Shown piece after piece: positions 35,005 to 46,479 of a DNA stretch of 64,000 nt. The translations under genes and the position numbers were made by a program. How positions within the stretch are numbered: the first letter of the stretch is position 1; every line of letters begins with the position of its first letter. The stretch covers positions 806,001 through 870,000 of the forward strand of contig NZ_CP071795.1 in assembly GCF_017498485.1 (NCBI RefSeq), read 5' to 3'. A model generated the notes under the pieces. The model saw only the letters and a program-made list of their open reading frames with translations, did not search any database and was not told the origin of the DNA. This DNA is from Polaribacter batillariae (GTDB lineage Bacteria > Bacteroidota > Bacteroidia > Flavobacteriales > Flavobacteriaceae).

Positions 35005-35867
35005 TTATTTTCCTTTTTGAGTGTCTTCTAATTTTTTCATTTGTGCTATTAAAGCATCTATTCTTGTTTTTTCTTTTTGAAGTTTTGCTAACATTTCGTT
35101 AGCGTCTTCTAAGTAAGTTGTTTCAGGAAAACTTCTTAGCAACTTTTCATAAGCATCTATTGCATTTTTAATACGCTCACTTTTTCTTCTATCTGTACTT
35201 TTAAAAACAAAATCGTTTGCTGCTTTAAAACGATAGTACAAGGCTTCTTCTTTAAACGCTGTTCCTAAATAATCTTCTAATAAATTATCGAAAGCTTGTA
35301 TCGCGGCATTGTAATTTCTAGAATCGTAATCTGCAGTTCTATAATATGTTTTTGCAATTTCGAAATATTTCTTCTCTAATTTATAACGGAGTTCTTTATA
35401 ATCTCTATTTGCTTCTTCTATTCTATCTGAATCTGGATAGGTATTTATAAAATTTTGATAAGATTCCAATGCTTTGTTGGTATCTGTTGGATCTAAACTA
35501 AAACGTGGAGAGGCTAATTTGTAACTATTTGCAGATAAAAATGCCGCTTCTTCTTTTTTAGAACTTTTTGGATAATTCTTTGTAAAACGATCAAAATAAT
35601 AACCTGCTAACGTATAATTTTTTCGTTAAAGTTAGATTGCGCAACCATAAATTGAATACGCTCCATTTGAGGTTTTCCTCTGTAAGCTGGTGTTATTTTC
35701 TCGAATAAACGCAAAGCTTTACCGTATTTTTGACTTTCGTACATTTTTACGGCCATTTTATACTGCTCTGCTGTAGTACCTTTATTTAATACTTTTTGAT
35801 ATTCACCACAAGAAAACAGTAGTAAACTAAGTGTAAATAAACACGCTAAATTTTTAATTTTTTGCAT
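35005..35867 (-). CDS. bamD: outer membrane protein assembly factor BamD (frameshifted in this sequence)
   Basis: 287 residues when one base is restored. Lipoprotein signal MQKIKNLACLFTLSLLLFSC, then TPR helices ALRLFEKITPAYRGKPQMER, SYQNFINTYPDSDR and KLLRSFPETTYLEDANEML. The frame changes at a T6 run, 35618-35623, where seven would give NFNEKNYTLAGYYFDRFTKN. BamD is essential in known systems, so a sequencing error is far likelier than a real break. Part of the BAM complex on the periplasmic face of the outer membrane. First gene of bamD-rpoZ-coaBC-porD. Confidence 0.9.
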
Positions 35868-36235
35868 CGGGCAAAATTAGTGATTAATAATGGATTATAA
35901 AAGAATTTATTTTTTCTTAAATATTTCTTTTCTTTTTGTTTCTGAAACAGGTTCTGCAAGACAATTTTAAAAAAGCTTAATAAAACTTTTTTCGAAAATA
36001 AAACGATTTTTTATAGGGTTCTATTGTACTGTAAAATTACCATCACAAAACAACAAAAAAAGTGTAAAGTGTTCCTAAAAGTTTGTTAATCTTACCTCTT
36101 CTTTTTAGTTATAATTGAAGTTTTTAATTAACATTTCTTCTGTAAGTTGTTACAATTTTATTTTTAATCTATTTTAACCAATCTCTAATTTCTATATATT
36201 GCTATAAATAAAAATTAATTTTGTTGCAAACTGTT
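35868..36235. other. gene-free interval between bamD and dapA
   Basis: 368 bp, about 75% A+T, no ORF. A minus-strand -7 box TAATTTTG (CAAAATTA at 35872-35879) ends four bases before the bamD start. A weak hairpin, AAAAAAG (35969-35975) with CTTTTTT (35986-35992), could end dapA transcription. Nothing else was recognised. Confidence 0.4.
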
Positions 36236-37110
36236 TTAAAATTGTTTTACGAATTTTGCTATTTTAGTTTGTAGTGCTTCACTTGCAGAAACCAATGGCA
36301 GTCTTACTCGATTCGAAGAAATGTGTAATTCTTGTAAAACGGCTTTTATTCCTGCTGGATTATTTTCAGCAAAAATTAAGTCGATAATTTCCATCATTTT
36401 AAAATGAATGGCATAGCCTTCTTTATTTTTTCCTGCTAAACCAAAATTAATCATGGTAGAGAATTCTTTTGGAAATGCTTGCCCAATTACAGAGATAACT
36501 CCAGAACCTCCTGCTAAAGTTACTCCTAAAGCCAAATCGTCGTCGCCAGAAATAATTAAAAAATCTGCTGGTTTATCGCGCAATAATTCTAAATATTGTT
36601 GTGTATTATTGCCTGCTTCTTTTACACCCACTACGTTTTTAAAATCTTTTGCCAAACGAAGGGTTGTAGAAGCCTCCATATTTTTGCTGTTCTTCCAGGA
36701 ACATTGTATAAAATAATTGGTTTTTCTGTAGCCTGTGCAATTGCTTTAAAATGCTCATAAAACCCTTCTTGTGTTGGCTTGCTGTAATATGGTGCTACAG
36801 ACAAAATACCGTCGATATTTGTTAAATCTGTATTTTTTATTTCTTTTACAACTTCTAAGGTATTGTTTCCGCCAATTCCTAAAACCAAAGGCAAACGTTT
36901 TTGATTTGTTTTTACAATTACCTCTATAATTTGCTTTCTTTCTTCTTTCGAAATGGTGGCGCTTTCTCCTGTTGTACCATTAATTACTAGGTAATCTGTA
37001 CCATTTTCTATGTTGAAATTTACCAATTTTACAAGTGCATCAAAATCTACACTAAAATCTTCTTTAAAAGGTGTAATTAAGGCAACTCCTGTTCCAATAA
37101 ATTCTTGCAT
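36236..37110 (-). CDS. dapA: 4-hydroxy-tetrahydrodipicolinate synthase (frameshifted in this sequence)
   Basis: 291 residues when one base is restored. [20 protein letters not shown] and [15 protein letters not shown] (phosphate and pyruvate pocket), [10 protein letters not shown], and the Schiff-base Lys in [10 protein letters not shown], followed by ISGDDDLAL. The break is at a T5 run, 36681-36685, where six would read [13 protein letters not shown]. It condenses pyruvate with aspartate semialdehyde for lysine and meso-diaminopimelate, so it should be essential. A sequencing error is most likely. Confidence 0.92.
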
Positions 37111-37215
37111 TATTTTTTATTTTTAGAGGTACAAAATTACACTTTTAAGATGTATATTTTTATACTTTTCTAAATTCTTAGAAAGAATAAACAACTTTAT
37201 AATTAAAGTTTAATT

Positions 37216-37731
37216 TTAAAGTTTTTTAATAATTTGAAGGTATTTTTTTAACTCTAAAGTAAATTTACCGATATTTAAAACATCTTCGGAAATTTCTATT
37301 TCAAATAAGTTTGAGTTTATGTTCGAAAAACCAACTTTAAAAGATGCTTTCGATTGTAAAACTGCACTCTCTAAATACAGGTTGGGCTTGGTAAAATAAC
37401 CAATTAACAAATCGAAAGGTTGTTCTAAAAAACTATTAAAATTTTCTTGAAAAAATTCTCCTTTCCAATTAATATCGTTTTCAGAGAAATGTTTGTAAGA
37501 GAATTTATTTAATTTATTATAGGGTCTAAAACTGTATATTTTTGCATTTCTAACTTCTAATGTTTTTTCAATAATCGATAAAACATCTAACTTCGAAGAA
37601 ATTTCTTCTGTGGTTAAAATTGCTACAGATTGTATTTTCTTTTTAGAAAAAATTCTATTTTCTATAGATTGTTGTAAAGTTTTGTCGAACTTTTTTTGAA
37701 GAATATTGTGTTTTAGTTTTGTAAATTTCAT
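37216..37731 (-). CDS. conserved hypothetical protein (DUF6913-like)
   Basis: 171 residues, basic N-terminus, no signal or helix. Motifs include KKKIQSVAILTTEEISSKLD, YSFRPYNKLNKFSYKHFSEN and PFDLLIGYFTKPNLYLES. It lies 105 bases upstream of dapA, same strand. I recall dapA-linked proteins of this kind as DUF6913 in Flavobacteriaceae (memory). Function unknown. Confidence 0.7.
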   Translation of the reverse strand: MKFTKLKHNILQKKFDKTLQQSIENRIFSKKKIQSVAILTTEEISSKLDVLSIIEKTLEVRNAKIYSFRPYNKLNKFSYKHFSENDINWKGEFFQENFNSFLEQPFDLLIGYFTKPNLYLESAVLQSKASFKVGFSNINSNLFEIEISEDVLNIGKFTLELKKYLQIIKKL

Positions 37732-37833
37732 TCGGAAATATAAATTCTAAGAGAGTAAAAATAAGCATTATTTGTTAGTAATTTCTAACTGTGAGACGCT
37801 TCCAGCGTAACAAAACTGGAGTAAAAATAAGCA

Positions 37834-38916
37834 TTATTTGTTGGTAATTTCTAACAAAATAAATTGATTTAATTGTTTTCCATATGCTTGAAAATTGTCG
37901 TCGGAAACTAAAATTAACGTTTGGTTTCCGTTGGCTAATGTGGGACCAAATGTTATGCCTTCTATATTGTCTATAATACCGTTTGTTAATTTGTTTTGAA
38001 CTGCTTCGAAATTAAATAAAAGGCGTTTTTTTAGAGGTTGAAAATTTGTGGTTTGCAAAGAATCTATTGCAATAATGTTTGTCGATTTTTCTTCGACTTG
38101 AGCATCGAAAATTCGAATGATATTTCCATAGCTTCCATAACCATTTTGGTAGGTTCTTTCTACCACAAAAAAACGATTTTTTTTATATTCTAAAATTGCA
38201 GTTACGCCATTTAAGTTTATATTTCCTTTTGCTGGTTTGGTAATTTTTTCTAATTGATAAGCAAATTGTTTTGTCGCTTTTTTCGATTTTTTATCGAAAT
38301 AAGTAATTCTAATCGGAGAATTGGTTGCTGTAAAAGTGGGTTCTACTCCATCAGATTTTAACACACCTTCCATTCCTATCCAAAACCCTTTTTTATCAAA
38401 ACTTTTAGTAGAGGCTTCAAAAGTGGTATTATGATGCATGTTTTGTTCGTTTATCAAAGGTTTTGGAAGTGAAAATTTTTCGATAAAATTTCCTTTAAAA
38501 TCTGTAGTAAATATCGTGGGAGCATTTTTATAATTTATAGAACCTTCGCTTACAAAGTTTACTTCGTTGGTAGTTTCATCTACAAAAATAGATTCTAAAT
38601 CTAAATAATTATTGGTATAAAATGTATGGGTAGAATCTTTTAAAAACACAACATCTTTAAAAGTTACTGCTTTAAATTTGTTTGCTTCGATACTTATTTG
38701 TGCTTTTAAAAACCTTGGATTTTTTGCATCATCTACCACAAAATAGTAAAATCCGTTTGCTTTATCTAAGCCAGATAAACCACCTACTAAGGTGTTTTTA
38801 ACATATATTGAATCTTGTAAAAGATACTCATCTAAAAATTGAAGTTGGGCTTGAGCCTCTTTTTTGCAAGCCGAAAAAGCAGTACAGAAAAAAATAAAAT
38901 AAACGAAGTTTTTCAT
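37834..38916 (-). CDS. phytase-like esterase lipoprotein
   Basis: 360 residues from MKNFVYFIFFCTAFSACKKE, a lipoprotein signal; an ATG six codons upstream is possible but would add polar residues. The body is a beta-propeller-like phytase/esterase domain: VGGLSGLDKANGFYYFVVDD, NNYLDLESIFVDE, GFWIGMEGVLKSDGVEPTF, INLNGVTAILEY, IDNIEGITFGPTLANGNQTL and LVSDDNF. This is the 'esterase-like activity of phytase' family, surface or periplasmic, with poorly known substrates. Confidence 0.85.
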   Translation of the reverse strand: MKNFVYFIFFCTAFSACKKEAQAQLQFLDEYLLQDSIYVKNTLVGGLSGLDKANGFYYFVVDDAKNPRFLKAQISIEANKFKAVTFKDVVFLKDSTHTFYTNNYLDLESIFVDETTNEVNFVSEGSINYKNAPTIFTTDFKGNFIEKFSLPKPLINEQNMHHNTTFEASTKSFDKKGFWIGMEGVLKSDGVEPTFTATNSPIRITYFDKKSKKATKQFAYQLEKITKPAKGNINLNGVTAILEYKKNRFFVVERTYQNGYGSYGNIIRIFDAQVEEKSTNIIAIDSLQTTNFQPLKKRLLFNFEAVQNKLTNGIIDNIEGITFGPTLANGNQTLILVSDDNFQAYGKQLNQFILLEITNK

Positions 38917-39169
38917 TTTTAAAGTTTCTTGCAAAGTTACTTTTTTTATGAATTATACCAGTTATTGTTTGAAATTACTGGAAAAGAAATGGATGTTTTT
39001 TTTCTTTATATAAAGAAGAAAACGAAAGCATAGCCTTAGCTATGGTTTTTTTATTCTGAAATAGAAAAGAAAAAAAGGCGATTTATTATAGGATTTTTCA
39101 AATGATAAATGGTATTACGTAAGCTTCAAATAAATAATTCGTCTAAAAAAAAACAAAATTCAGTTTAAA
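38917..39169. other. intergenic region with hairpin and T-run
   Basis: GCATAGC-cttA-GCTATG (about 39028-39045) followed by TTTTTTT lies in a divergent region, so it is not an expected gene terminator. The surrounding GTTTGAAATTACTG...TTTCAAATGATA block resembles a stretch near 52070-52200 and may be another decayed repeat. Confidence 0.3.
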
Positions 39170-39565
39170 ATGTTTAGCAAAGGCATCTTCGTTTTTAAAG
39201 TAATTATTGCTGTAATTATATTACAAACACTTTTTTATAAATTTTCGGGCGCAGAAGAAAGTGTTGCATTATTTACAAAATTGGCAGGAGAAAATGAAGC
39301 TTATTTACGAGTTGGTGTTGGTGTTTTAGAATTGATTGCCTGTATTCTTTTTTTTATACCAAAAACGGTTTGGCTCGGAGCAACTATGATTGTTGGTTTA
39401 ATGGCTGGTGCTATTTTTTCTCACTTCACAATTCTTGGCATCCCTCATAATAATGATGGTGGTTTGTTATTTGGTTCGGCTTGTTTATCGCTGGTTGTGG
39501 CACTAATTGTGCTCTATATTGAAAGGAAAAATATTCCGTTGATTGGGAAAAGATTTTTTCTTTAA
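39170..39565 (+). CDS. DoxX family membrane protein
   Basis: 131 residues with four hydrophobic helices; FKVIIAVIILQTLFYKFSGA, RVGVGVLELIACILFFIPKT and GLMAGAIFSHFTILGIP fit DoxX/DoxX-like proteins of the inner membrane. Role unclear; members occur with redox or stress enzymes. Single gene, followed by a 300-bp interval. Confidence 0.8.
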   Translation: MFSKGIFVFKVIIAVIILQTLFYKFSGAEESVALFTKLAGENEAYLRVGVGVLELIACILFFIPKTVWLGATMIVGLMAGAIFSHFTILGIPHNNDGGLLFGSACLSLVVALIVLYIERKNIPLIGKRFFL

Positions 39566-39719
39566 TAGCTAAAAAATAGTTTCTTTTTAAAGAAAAAAAT
39601 ATCATCTAAAAATTAAATTCATCGCAATAAAAAGATATTTTTTTAAAATTATTTTATTTTTTAACATTTTTTTATTATAATTGCATTGTGTTTGAAATAA
39701 ATATATTAAAAACACATAT

Positions 39720-39837
39720 TTAACCCCTAACTGGTAAATAGACAATTTTACTTGAGTTGCCCTAACAACAATCGTTTAAAAATATAGAAGTTTACCCCTA
39801 TCTAAAAAAGCAACTACAAAAGTAGTTGCTTTTTTTG
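39720..39837 (+). ncRNA. candidate structured small RNA with intrinsic terminator
   Basis: No ORF. AACT-G-GTAAA (39729-39738) pairs with TTTAC-TTG-AGTT (39747-39758), and the stretch ends in a strong terminator (39804-39836). The terminator is 240 bp past doxX and points away from the convergent lysoplasmalogenase gene. This could be the trailer of doxX or an independent RNA. No known family recognised. Confidence 0.3.
39804..39836 (+). terminator. strong intrinsic terminator
   Basis: AAAAAAGCAACTAC, an AAAA loop, then GTAGTTGCTTTTTTT. Perfect stem with T-runs on both strands, so it can act in both directions between doxX (plus) and the lysoplasmalogenase gene (minus). Confidence 0.9.
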
Positions 39838-39868
39838 TTAATAATATTTTCGGTTTAAATACGCTACT

Positions 39869-40522
39869 CTATACCCCTTTTACTATAAATGCTTTGCAAA
39901 TTAAATATTGAGCCACAACATAGGTTGCCATTATTATAAATCCGTACATTTCTTTTGCTTCATAAAATTTATTAATAGCCAAAACGCTATCTGAAATTAC
40001 AAAAATAAATGCTCCTAAAAACAACCATAGATTTGCTGTGCTTTTCTCTTGCAAGTAGTTTAAAAGTGCAACTACTCCGAAAGTAGAAATGGTAATTCCG
40101 TAAATAATTACAGGCAACAATAAATTGCCTAAACCGTCTTTTAAAACGCTTAATAAACTTATAAAAATAAGTGCAAACGGCACTGAAACTATCAATAGTT
40201 TATAAGGTTTTACTTTCTTTAAAAAACTTGTTGAAATTTTTATAAATAAAACATGTGCCAATAGAAATGATGCCAACCCAAATAAGAAAAATTTTTCCTT
40301 AAAGAGCAAAAAAACATCTCCCCAAAAAGAAAAAAACAGGGCAGAAACATACCAGAAATTAGGTTTTTTAACCGAAACTAAATACACAATGGTTAAAGTA
40401 ATCATTAAAAAAGGTTTTGTAAAAAAAGCCCATTCGTTACTATTTACAAGACCATATAAATGAAAAACAACCACTGCTAAAAAAAGCATAGAAGCAGTTG
40501 TTATTTTAATTTGTTTTGTCAT
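39869..40522 (-). CDS. lysoplasmalogenase family (YhhN) membrane protein
   Basis: 217 residues, about seven to eight helices. KPNFWYVSALFFSFWGDVFL and LFKEKFFLFGLASFLLAHVL carry the conserved GD and H of the family, and LFLGAFIFVISDSVLAINKF the C-terminal D/S motif. These inner-membrane enzymes hydrolyse the vinyl ether of lysoplasmalogens or act as TMEM86-like proteins. It begins 9 bases after the M1-permease gene, same strand. Confidence 0.85.
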   Translation of the reverse strand: MTKQIKITTASMLFLAVVVFHLYGLVNSNEWAFFTKPFLMITLTIVYLVSVKKPNFWYVSALFFSFWGDVFLLFKEKFFLFGLASFLLAHVLFIKISTSFLKKVKPYKLLIVSVPFALIFISLLSVLKDGLGNLLLPVIIYGITISTFGVVALLNYLQEKSTANLWLFLGAFIFVISDSVLAINKFYEAKEMYGFIIMATYVVAQYLICKAFIVKGV

Positions 40523-40531
40523 ATGTATCCA

Positions 40532-43500
40532 TTACAATTTTCTTCTATTATCGTCGGACTTTGTGTCGATTAATTTGTTATAAGGATCTACACCAACTTC
40601 TGTTGGTTTCTTATCTACAATAATGGAAATTTTATTGTTAATTTGAGTAATTTTATGTTTCTTTAAATAGAGTACTTTTTCCTCTTTTTTACCATCCACT
40701 TCCTCTTCTGTAAAAATACCAATATCTATATAATCTGCCAAAGGAACTGAATAAATTGGATTTTTAGAGCCTTCTTTTGTATATGAAATAGAATCTTTTT
40801 TGTTATCGCTATAATAACGTTTTCCTTTTTCATTATTTCTGTATTTAGACACTTCAAACTCTATGTTTACTTTGTATTTTCCGTTTTCTAGTTCTGTAGA
40901 TTTTACATCTACAATTCTATTTTTATACAAAGTAATGGTTTCGAACATATCTTTAATAATGTATTGTAAAGAATCTGGTGTTGCTTCTCTAATAAAGTTA
41001 ACCATTTCTACGGAAGTTGTATAAGGTGGCTCTTGAAATTTTACTTTATTTACGTATTTTTTAATCGCTCCATTAAAGTTTTCTTCGCCAATATAATCGC
41101 TTATTGCATATAAAACTAAAGAACCTTTTTGGTAATGAATATAGCCTTGCCCATCGTTATACATTAATGGTTTTTCTCTTTTAGACTCGAAAGTTCTTTG
41201 TCTTAAATAACCATCTAATGCGCTTTTTAAAAATTTACGCATTTTTGTTTTACCTTGTTTCTTTTCTATTACTTTTAAAGAAACATATTCCGACATACTT
41301 TCTGAGGTTAAAGTTGCTCCTAAAACATCTGCGCCAATTACCTGGTGCGCAAACCATTGGTGCGCTAATTCGTGTACCGTAATTGCAAAAGGATAATCTA
41401 CACCACCATCTTTTGCATCGTTTACATCTGCTATAAAACCAACGCCTTCTGAAAACGGAATTGTGTTTGGAAAAGATTGTGCAAAACTGCCTGCTGTTCT
41501 TGGAAATTCTATAATTCTTACTTGTTTATGTTGATAAGGACTAAAATTCTTTGTATTGTATTCTAAAGAAGCTTTCATTCCCTTTATCATTCTATCTAAA
41601 TTATACGTGTGTGGTTTATGGTAGTAAATTTCTAAATTTACATCTTTCCACTTGTCTTTTTTCACTTGGTATCTTCCAGAATTAAAAGCATAGAAATTTA
41701 AAATTTTACTATCCATTTTGTAATGGAAATATCTTCTATCGCCTTCTACCCATTCTTTTTGCAAATATCCTGGTGCAATTGCAATTTGCTCTTTAGAGGT
41801 TGAAACGGTTGCCTCAAAATCTATCCAATCTGCATCTCTAGAGATATACGTATTTCCTAAGGCTGTAGAATCTGTAGGTTCTGGCTTTAATTTATTGGGT
41901 GGCAAATCGTATTTTTTTCTTGTTTGATCGTCAGACAATTCTCTTTCTGATGAATAACCCAATGATGGAAATAGCTGAAAATTATTTACAAAGGTTCCGT
42001 TTTCTCTTATTGGAGATTTATTCGTTAGAAATGTGTTTTTTTCATTTTTAACTTCAAAAGAAAGGGTTAAACTATCTCCTGGTTGTAATGGTTTTTTAAG
42101 TTGATAAATATCGAAATTGTAAATTGTATCTTCTAACACCAAATTTATTGCTTTGTTAAAAGTAAATTTACTAGGATAATCGTTATGGCTTAAGAAAATA
42201 CTATCTATGGCTTCGTTGGTTTTGTTTATCATTTTATAAGTTCCAGAAGATGTAAAATCTCTCGTTTTCGGAAAAATATTCATAGCTACCTTTACTGCCA
42301 CAATTCTTGGTTGTGCATATTTTTCGAACTTTTTATATGTTTTTTCCCATTGAACACGTAATTTTTCGGCTTCTTTAGCAGAAATATTGGTGTTTAGGTA
42401 ATTTGTTTCATAATAAATTCTTCCTCCAATTGCTAAAAACACTAACGATAAAACAACAATAGCTGCTGTTATTTTGCCATTTGCTCTTTTCTTTGCTATT
42501 TGTAAACGTTCTAAAAATGAGTTGGGAATTCCTCTCGTCCAAAGTAATTTTGCTAGCATTAACAACACTATTCCCCAACAAACCAGTAGGTTTTATAGGT
42601 AAAGTACTTGCTAAATGCGGCTCCATAACCATTCATATCAGAATAACGATAACCTGGTGCTTGGTTGTATTTAAATACAGCTTGTTCTATACCAGCTAAA
42701 GATAATAATGGAATACCTATTAACAATATTAATAAGATAAACAACCCTAAATATTGGTTTTTAACAATGGTTTGAATAAACATTGCCATCAACGCCCAAA
42801 TTGCAAAGTGAATAAACATTAAGGCATAAAGTTCAAATAAATAATGCCCTATTTCAAAATTATAATAACCTTTATAGGCTTGGAACGCCATGCCTGCAAC
42901 CATTATTACAAACAATAAAACAATTTGCATTTTTAATATTGCAATAAATTTAGACAGTAAGAGTGTCCCGTTTTTTACAGGAGTTACATCTACCAAATGA
43001 TTTACTCTTGTAATTTCTCCTCTTCTAATTAACATTCCTGCGTACAAGAAAGTTAACAAATTAATAAAGAAAGTAAACGTACCTCCTGGAAGTAATAACA
43101 TTTGCCAAGTGGTTGGCAATGTTTTTGTTTCAAAAATTTCGCCAGCTGTATTTGCCATTATTATTAATGAAAATAAACCCACTAATAAAATTGCTATAAA
43201 TGGCCAACTTTTAACAATGTACTTAAAATCTACATTCGAAAGCTTCCACATTGTTTTTACATCGTTCCAAAAAGAGTAATCGTAGGTTGCTTTTGGTAAA
43301 TTAATTCTTGTAATTCCTCCAAAATTTTGTTTGGTAGATCTTTCGCCTTTGTTCTTTTTAAAGCTAAGTGTAAATGCATTTTGGCTAAAGGAAAACACTT
43401 TATAAACCCCTAACATTACCAAAGTTGCGACACCTAACCATAATAATCGATTGTAAATAATTACACCTTTTAAAGGCAGCATTAGTTCGTTTTGTTCGGC

Positions 43501-44187
43501 AACTGTCCAATAACGTGTGTAATAACTTGCTGCTTGGCTTCCAAATGGGTCAAAAAGAGCGCTCCAAAAACGCAAATCTGGATTTGACAAAAAACTCTCT
43601 GCAATAGATTGTACAAATAGTAATAAAACCACAGTAATAAAACCCGCTGCAATATTTCTTGTAAATGTTACTACACCAAAAACAATGGCGCCAAATAATA
43701 AAACATTGGGTATTATATACACAAAGTAAGCATGTGCATAGGCTGCAAAATTAAAAGAACTTACCAGTTCTTGATTGGTTCCTGGCAGTCGAAAACCTAT
43801 AAATAAGCCAAGACCTGCAACTAAAATAATTAATAATACAATGGTAAATGCACTTAAAAATTTTGCTGATAAATAATTAAATTTCGAAAACGGATACGAA
43901 TACAAAATAGAGTGCATATTGCTTTTATAATCTCTATAAACCGCAACTCCAATAATAGAAGGAAATAGAAAAAATAGTAAAATAGCCATCGCATTAAACA
44001 AATCGTTTATTGCCATTGGAGAATTTACAATTTTCGAGGAACCTGTTGTAACCGTTAAACTATCGAAAATACCTGCAGAACTTGCCGATAAAAAAGCGGC
44101 AATAAAAAAGAAAATAGCTGCAAAAATATAAGTAACGGGTCTATTAAACCAGTATTTTAATTCTTGTTTGAATATTGTTGAAAACAT
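40532..44187 (-). CDS. ABC transporter permease fused to M1 family aminopeptidase (frameshifted in this sequence)
   Basis: About 1,218 residues when one base is restored. N-terminal 540 residues are an ABC-2 permease with about 12 helices (VAVYRDYKSNMHSILYSYPF; second permease half with RRGEITRVNHLVDVTPVKNG). The C-terminal half is an M1 peptidase with zinc motif HELAHQWFAHQVIGADVLGA...TSESMSEYVSLKVIE (HExxH-x18-E). The break is at C4, 42573-42576, where five would give WFVGGIVLLMLAKLLW. Bacteroidetes carry this fusion with a partner ATPase, found downstream on the same strand in transcription order before it (44317). Substrate unknown. Confidence 0.9.
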
Positions 44188-44316
44188 AAAATAATATTAA
44201 ATATTAAAAGTAGAAATGTTAGAAGTTTTGTTTCTTCAAAAAATAAAATTTTAAATTCAAAATTTGTCTTGAATCTTATTTATCAAGTTTCTGTCTTGAT
44301 TCTTGTGTCATTTTCA

Positions 44317-45203
44317 TTAAGCTAAAACTGCCTCGTCTTGTTTTAAAGCGATAAAATAAACATCATCTAACTGTGGTTTCGAAGCCACAAATTCTTCCGA
44401 AGGTTTTTCTAAGCTATGTACTCTTATGTTTAAAGTATTGTCTTGGTTATAGTTAGAAGACAAAACATTAAAACTTGCTTCAGCGACATCTAAATCGTCT
44501 CTTTGAATAATTTTTGTCCAAATTGTACCTTCCAATTCTTTAGTTGCCGCTAAAGGAGTTGTGTGTTTTAAAATTCTACCACCATTTAAAATGGCCATTT
44601 CGTTACATAATTCTTTTACATCTTCTACAATATGTGTCGAAAAAATTACAGTACAATTCGTACCAACTTCACGTAAAACGTTTAAAAAACGATGTCTTTC
44701 AGCCGGATCTAAACCAGCAGTTGGCTCATCTACAATAATTAATTTAGGATTGTTTAATAACAATTGTGCAATTCCAAAACGTTGTTTCATTCCTCCAGAA
44801 TAACCTGCAACGTGTTTTCTTCTTACATCGTATAAATTTGTAATTTCCAATACTTCTTTTACGATGGCTTTTCTTTCTTCTTTGTTAGAGATTCCTTTTA
44901 AAGTAGCAAAATAATCTAATAAATCTTCTGCCGACATTTTAGGATACACTCCAAAAGATTGTGGCAAATACCCAAGACCTTTCTTAAAGACATATTATCT
45001 TCTAAAACATTAATATCTCCAAAAGTAATGGAACCCGAATCCGGGCTTTGCAATGTTGCAATCGTTCGCATTAAAGAAGATTTTCCTGCACCATTTGGCC
45101 CTAACAAACCAAACATACCTGTGCCAATTTCGATACTTAAATTATCGATTGCTTTTACTCCGTTTTTATAAACCTTTGTTAAGTTTTTTATTACTAGTTT
45201 CAT
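44317..45203 (-). CDS. ABC transporter ATP-binding protein (frameshifted in this sequence)
   Basis: 295 residues when one base is restored. Walker A GLLGPNGAGKSSLMRTIATL near residues 32-51, Q-loop LPQSFGVYPKMSAEDLL, signature YSGGMKQRFGIAQLLL, Walker B KLIIVDEPTAGLDP, and H-loop STHIVED. The frame breaks near 44971-44982, where one extra base would give LRK-x-LGYLPQSFG. It pairs with the permease-M1 fusion 129 bases downstream. Probably a sequencing error. Confidence 0.9.
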
Positions 45204-45332
45204 TCTCTTGGTTTATTTTATTTTACTTATAGCATTAGTGTGCAATTAACAACTTTTGTTACAAGTTTTTGCATTTTATTTGAATTGAAATCAAAAAAAA
45301 CGTTTTATTTTTACACAAAATTGAAATATATT

Positions 45333-46420
45333 ATGGCAAAAAAATCGATATTAAATAAAAAATCACTTACCTTTTAGAAAAATACTTAAACAATGCTGCT
45401 CCAACTGGCTACGAATGGGAAGGGCAAAAGATTTGGATGGACTATCTAAAACCTTATGTAGATGAATTTATTACAGACACTTATGGTTCTGCTGTTGGTG
45501 TTATAAATCCAGATGCAAAGTATAAAGTGGTTATTGAAGGACATGCAGATGAAATTTCGTGGTATGTAAATTACATTTCTGACAATGGTTTAATTTATGT
45601 AATTAGAAATGGTGGTTCAGACCACCAAATTGCACCCAGTAAAATTGTAGATATTCATACCAAAAACGGCATCGTAAAAGGTGTTTTTGGTTGGCCAGCA
45701 ATTCATACAAGAGATAAAAGTAAAGAAGAAGCTCCAAAACCAGACAATATTTTTATTGATACAGGCTGTGCTACAAAAGAAGAAGTAGAAAATTTAGGAA
45801 TTCATGTAGGTTGCGTAATTACCTATCCAGATACTTTTCATATTTTAAATGGCAACAAATTTGTTTGTAGAGCTTTAGATAATAGAATGGGTGGTTTTAT
45901 GATTGCCGAAGTTGCACGTTTGCTAAAAGAAAACAAGAAAAAGTTACCTTTTGGATTGTACGTTACAAATTCTGTTCAAGAAGAAATTGGTTTAAAAGGT
46001 GCAGAAATGATTACACAAAAAATTAAACCGAACGTGGCAATTGTAACAGATGTAACGCACGACACCACCACTCCAATGATCGAGCAAAAAAAAGCCGGAC
46101 TTTTAGAAATTGGAAAAGGACCAGTGGTTGCGTATGCACCAGCTGTACAACAAAAATTACGTGATTTAATTACCCAAACTGCCGAAGAAAAAAAGATTCC
46201 TTTCCAACGATCTGCATTATCTAGAGCCACAGGAACCGATACAGATGCTTTTGCTTATAGCAATGGTGGTGTTGCTTCTGCACTTATTTCTTTGCCTTTA
46301 CGTTATATGCACACAACTGTAGAAATGGTGCATAGAGAAGATGTAGAAAATGTAATTAAAATGATTTATGAAACCTTATTAAAAATTAAAGACGGAGAAA
46401 CTTTTTCTTATTTTGATTAA
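45333..46420 (+). CDS. M42 family metallopeptidase (frameshifted in this sequence)
   Basis: 362 residues when one base is restored. The start MAKKSILNKKSLTFLEKYLN is followed by NNAAPTGYEWEGQKIWMD. The break is a T4 run at 45372-45375 that should be five. The rest has GHADEISWYVNYISDNG, CRALDNRMGGFMIAEVARLL (bridging Asp), NSVQEEIGLKGAEM (catalytic Glu), and VTDVTHDTTTP. Cytoplasmic tetrahedral aminopeptidase-like enzyme with two metals. First in a four-gene operon. Confidence 0.9.
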
Positions 46421-46479
46421 CTAAATTTCGATACAATTTTTACAACTAAGTCTGTAAAATTTGTAGCTAACTTTTTAAT

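Noticed and set aside
35607..35867. Separate 86-codon lipoprotein gene
   Set aside because: It is the N-terminus of bamD; the C-terminal part follows in another frame.
39028..39045. Hairpin with T-run as a gene terminator
   Set aside because: It sits in a divergent region with no gene ending there; may belong to a decayed repeat.
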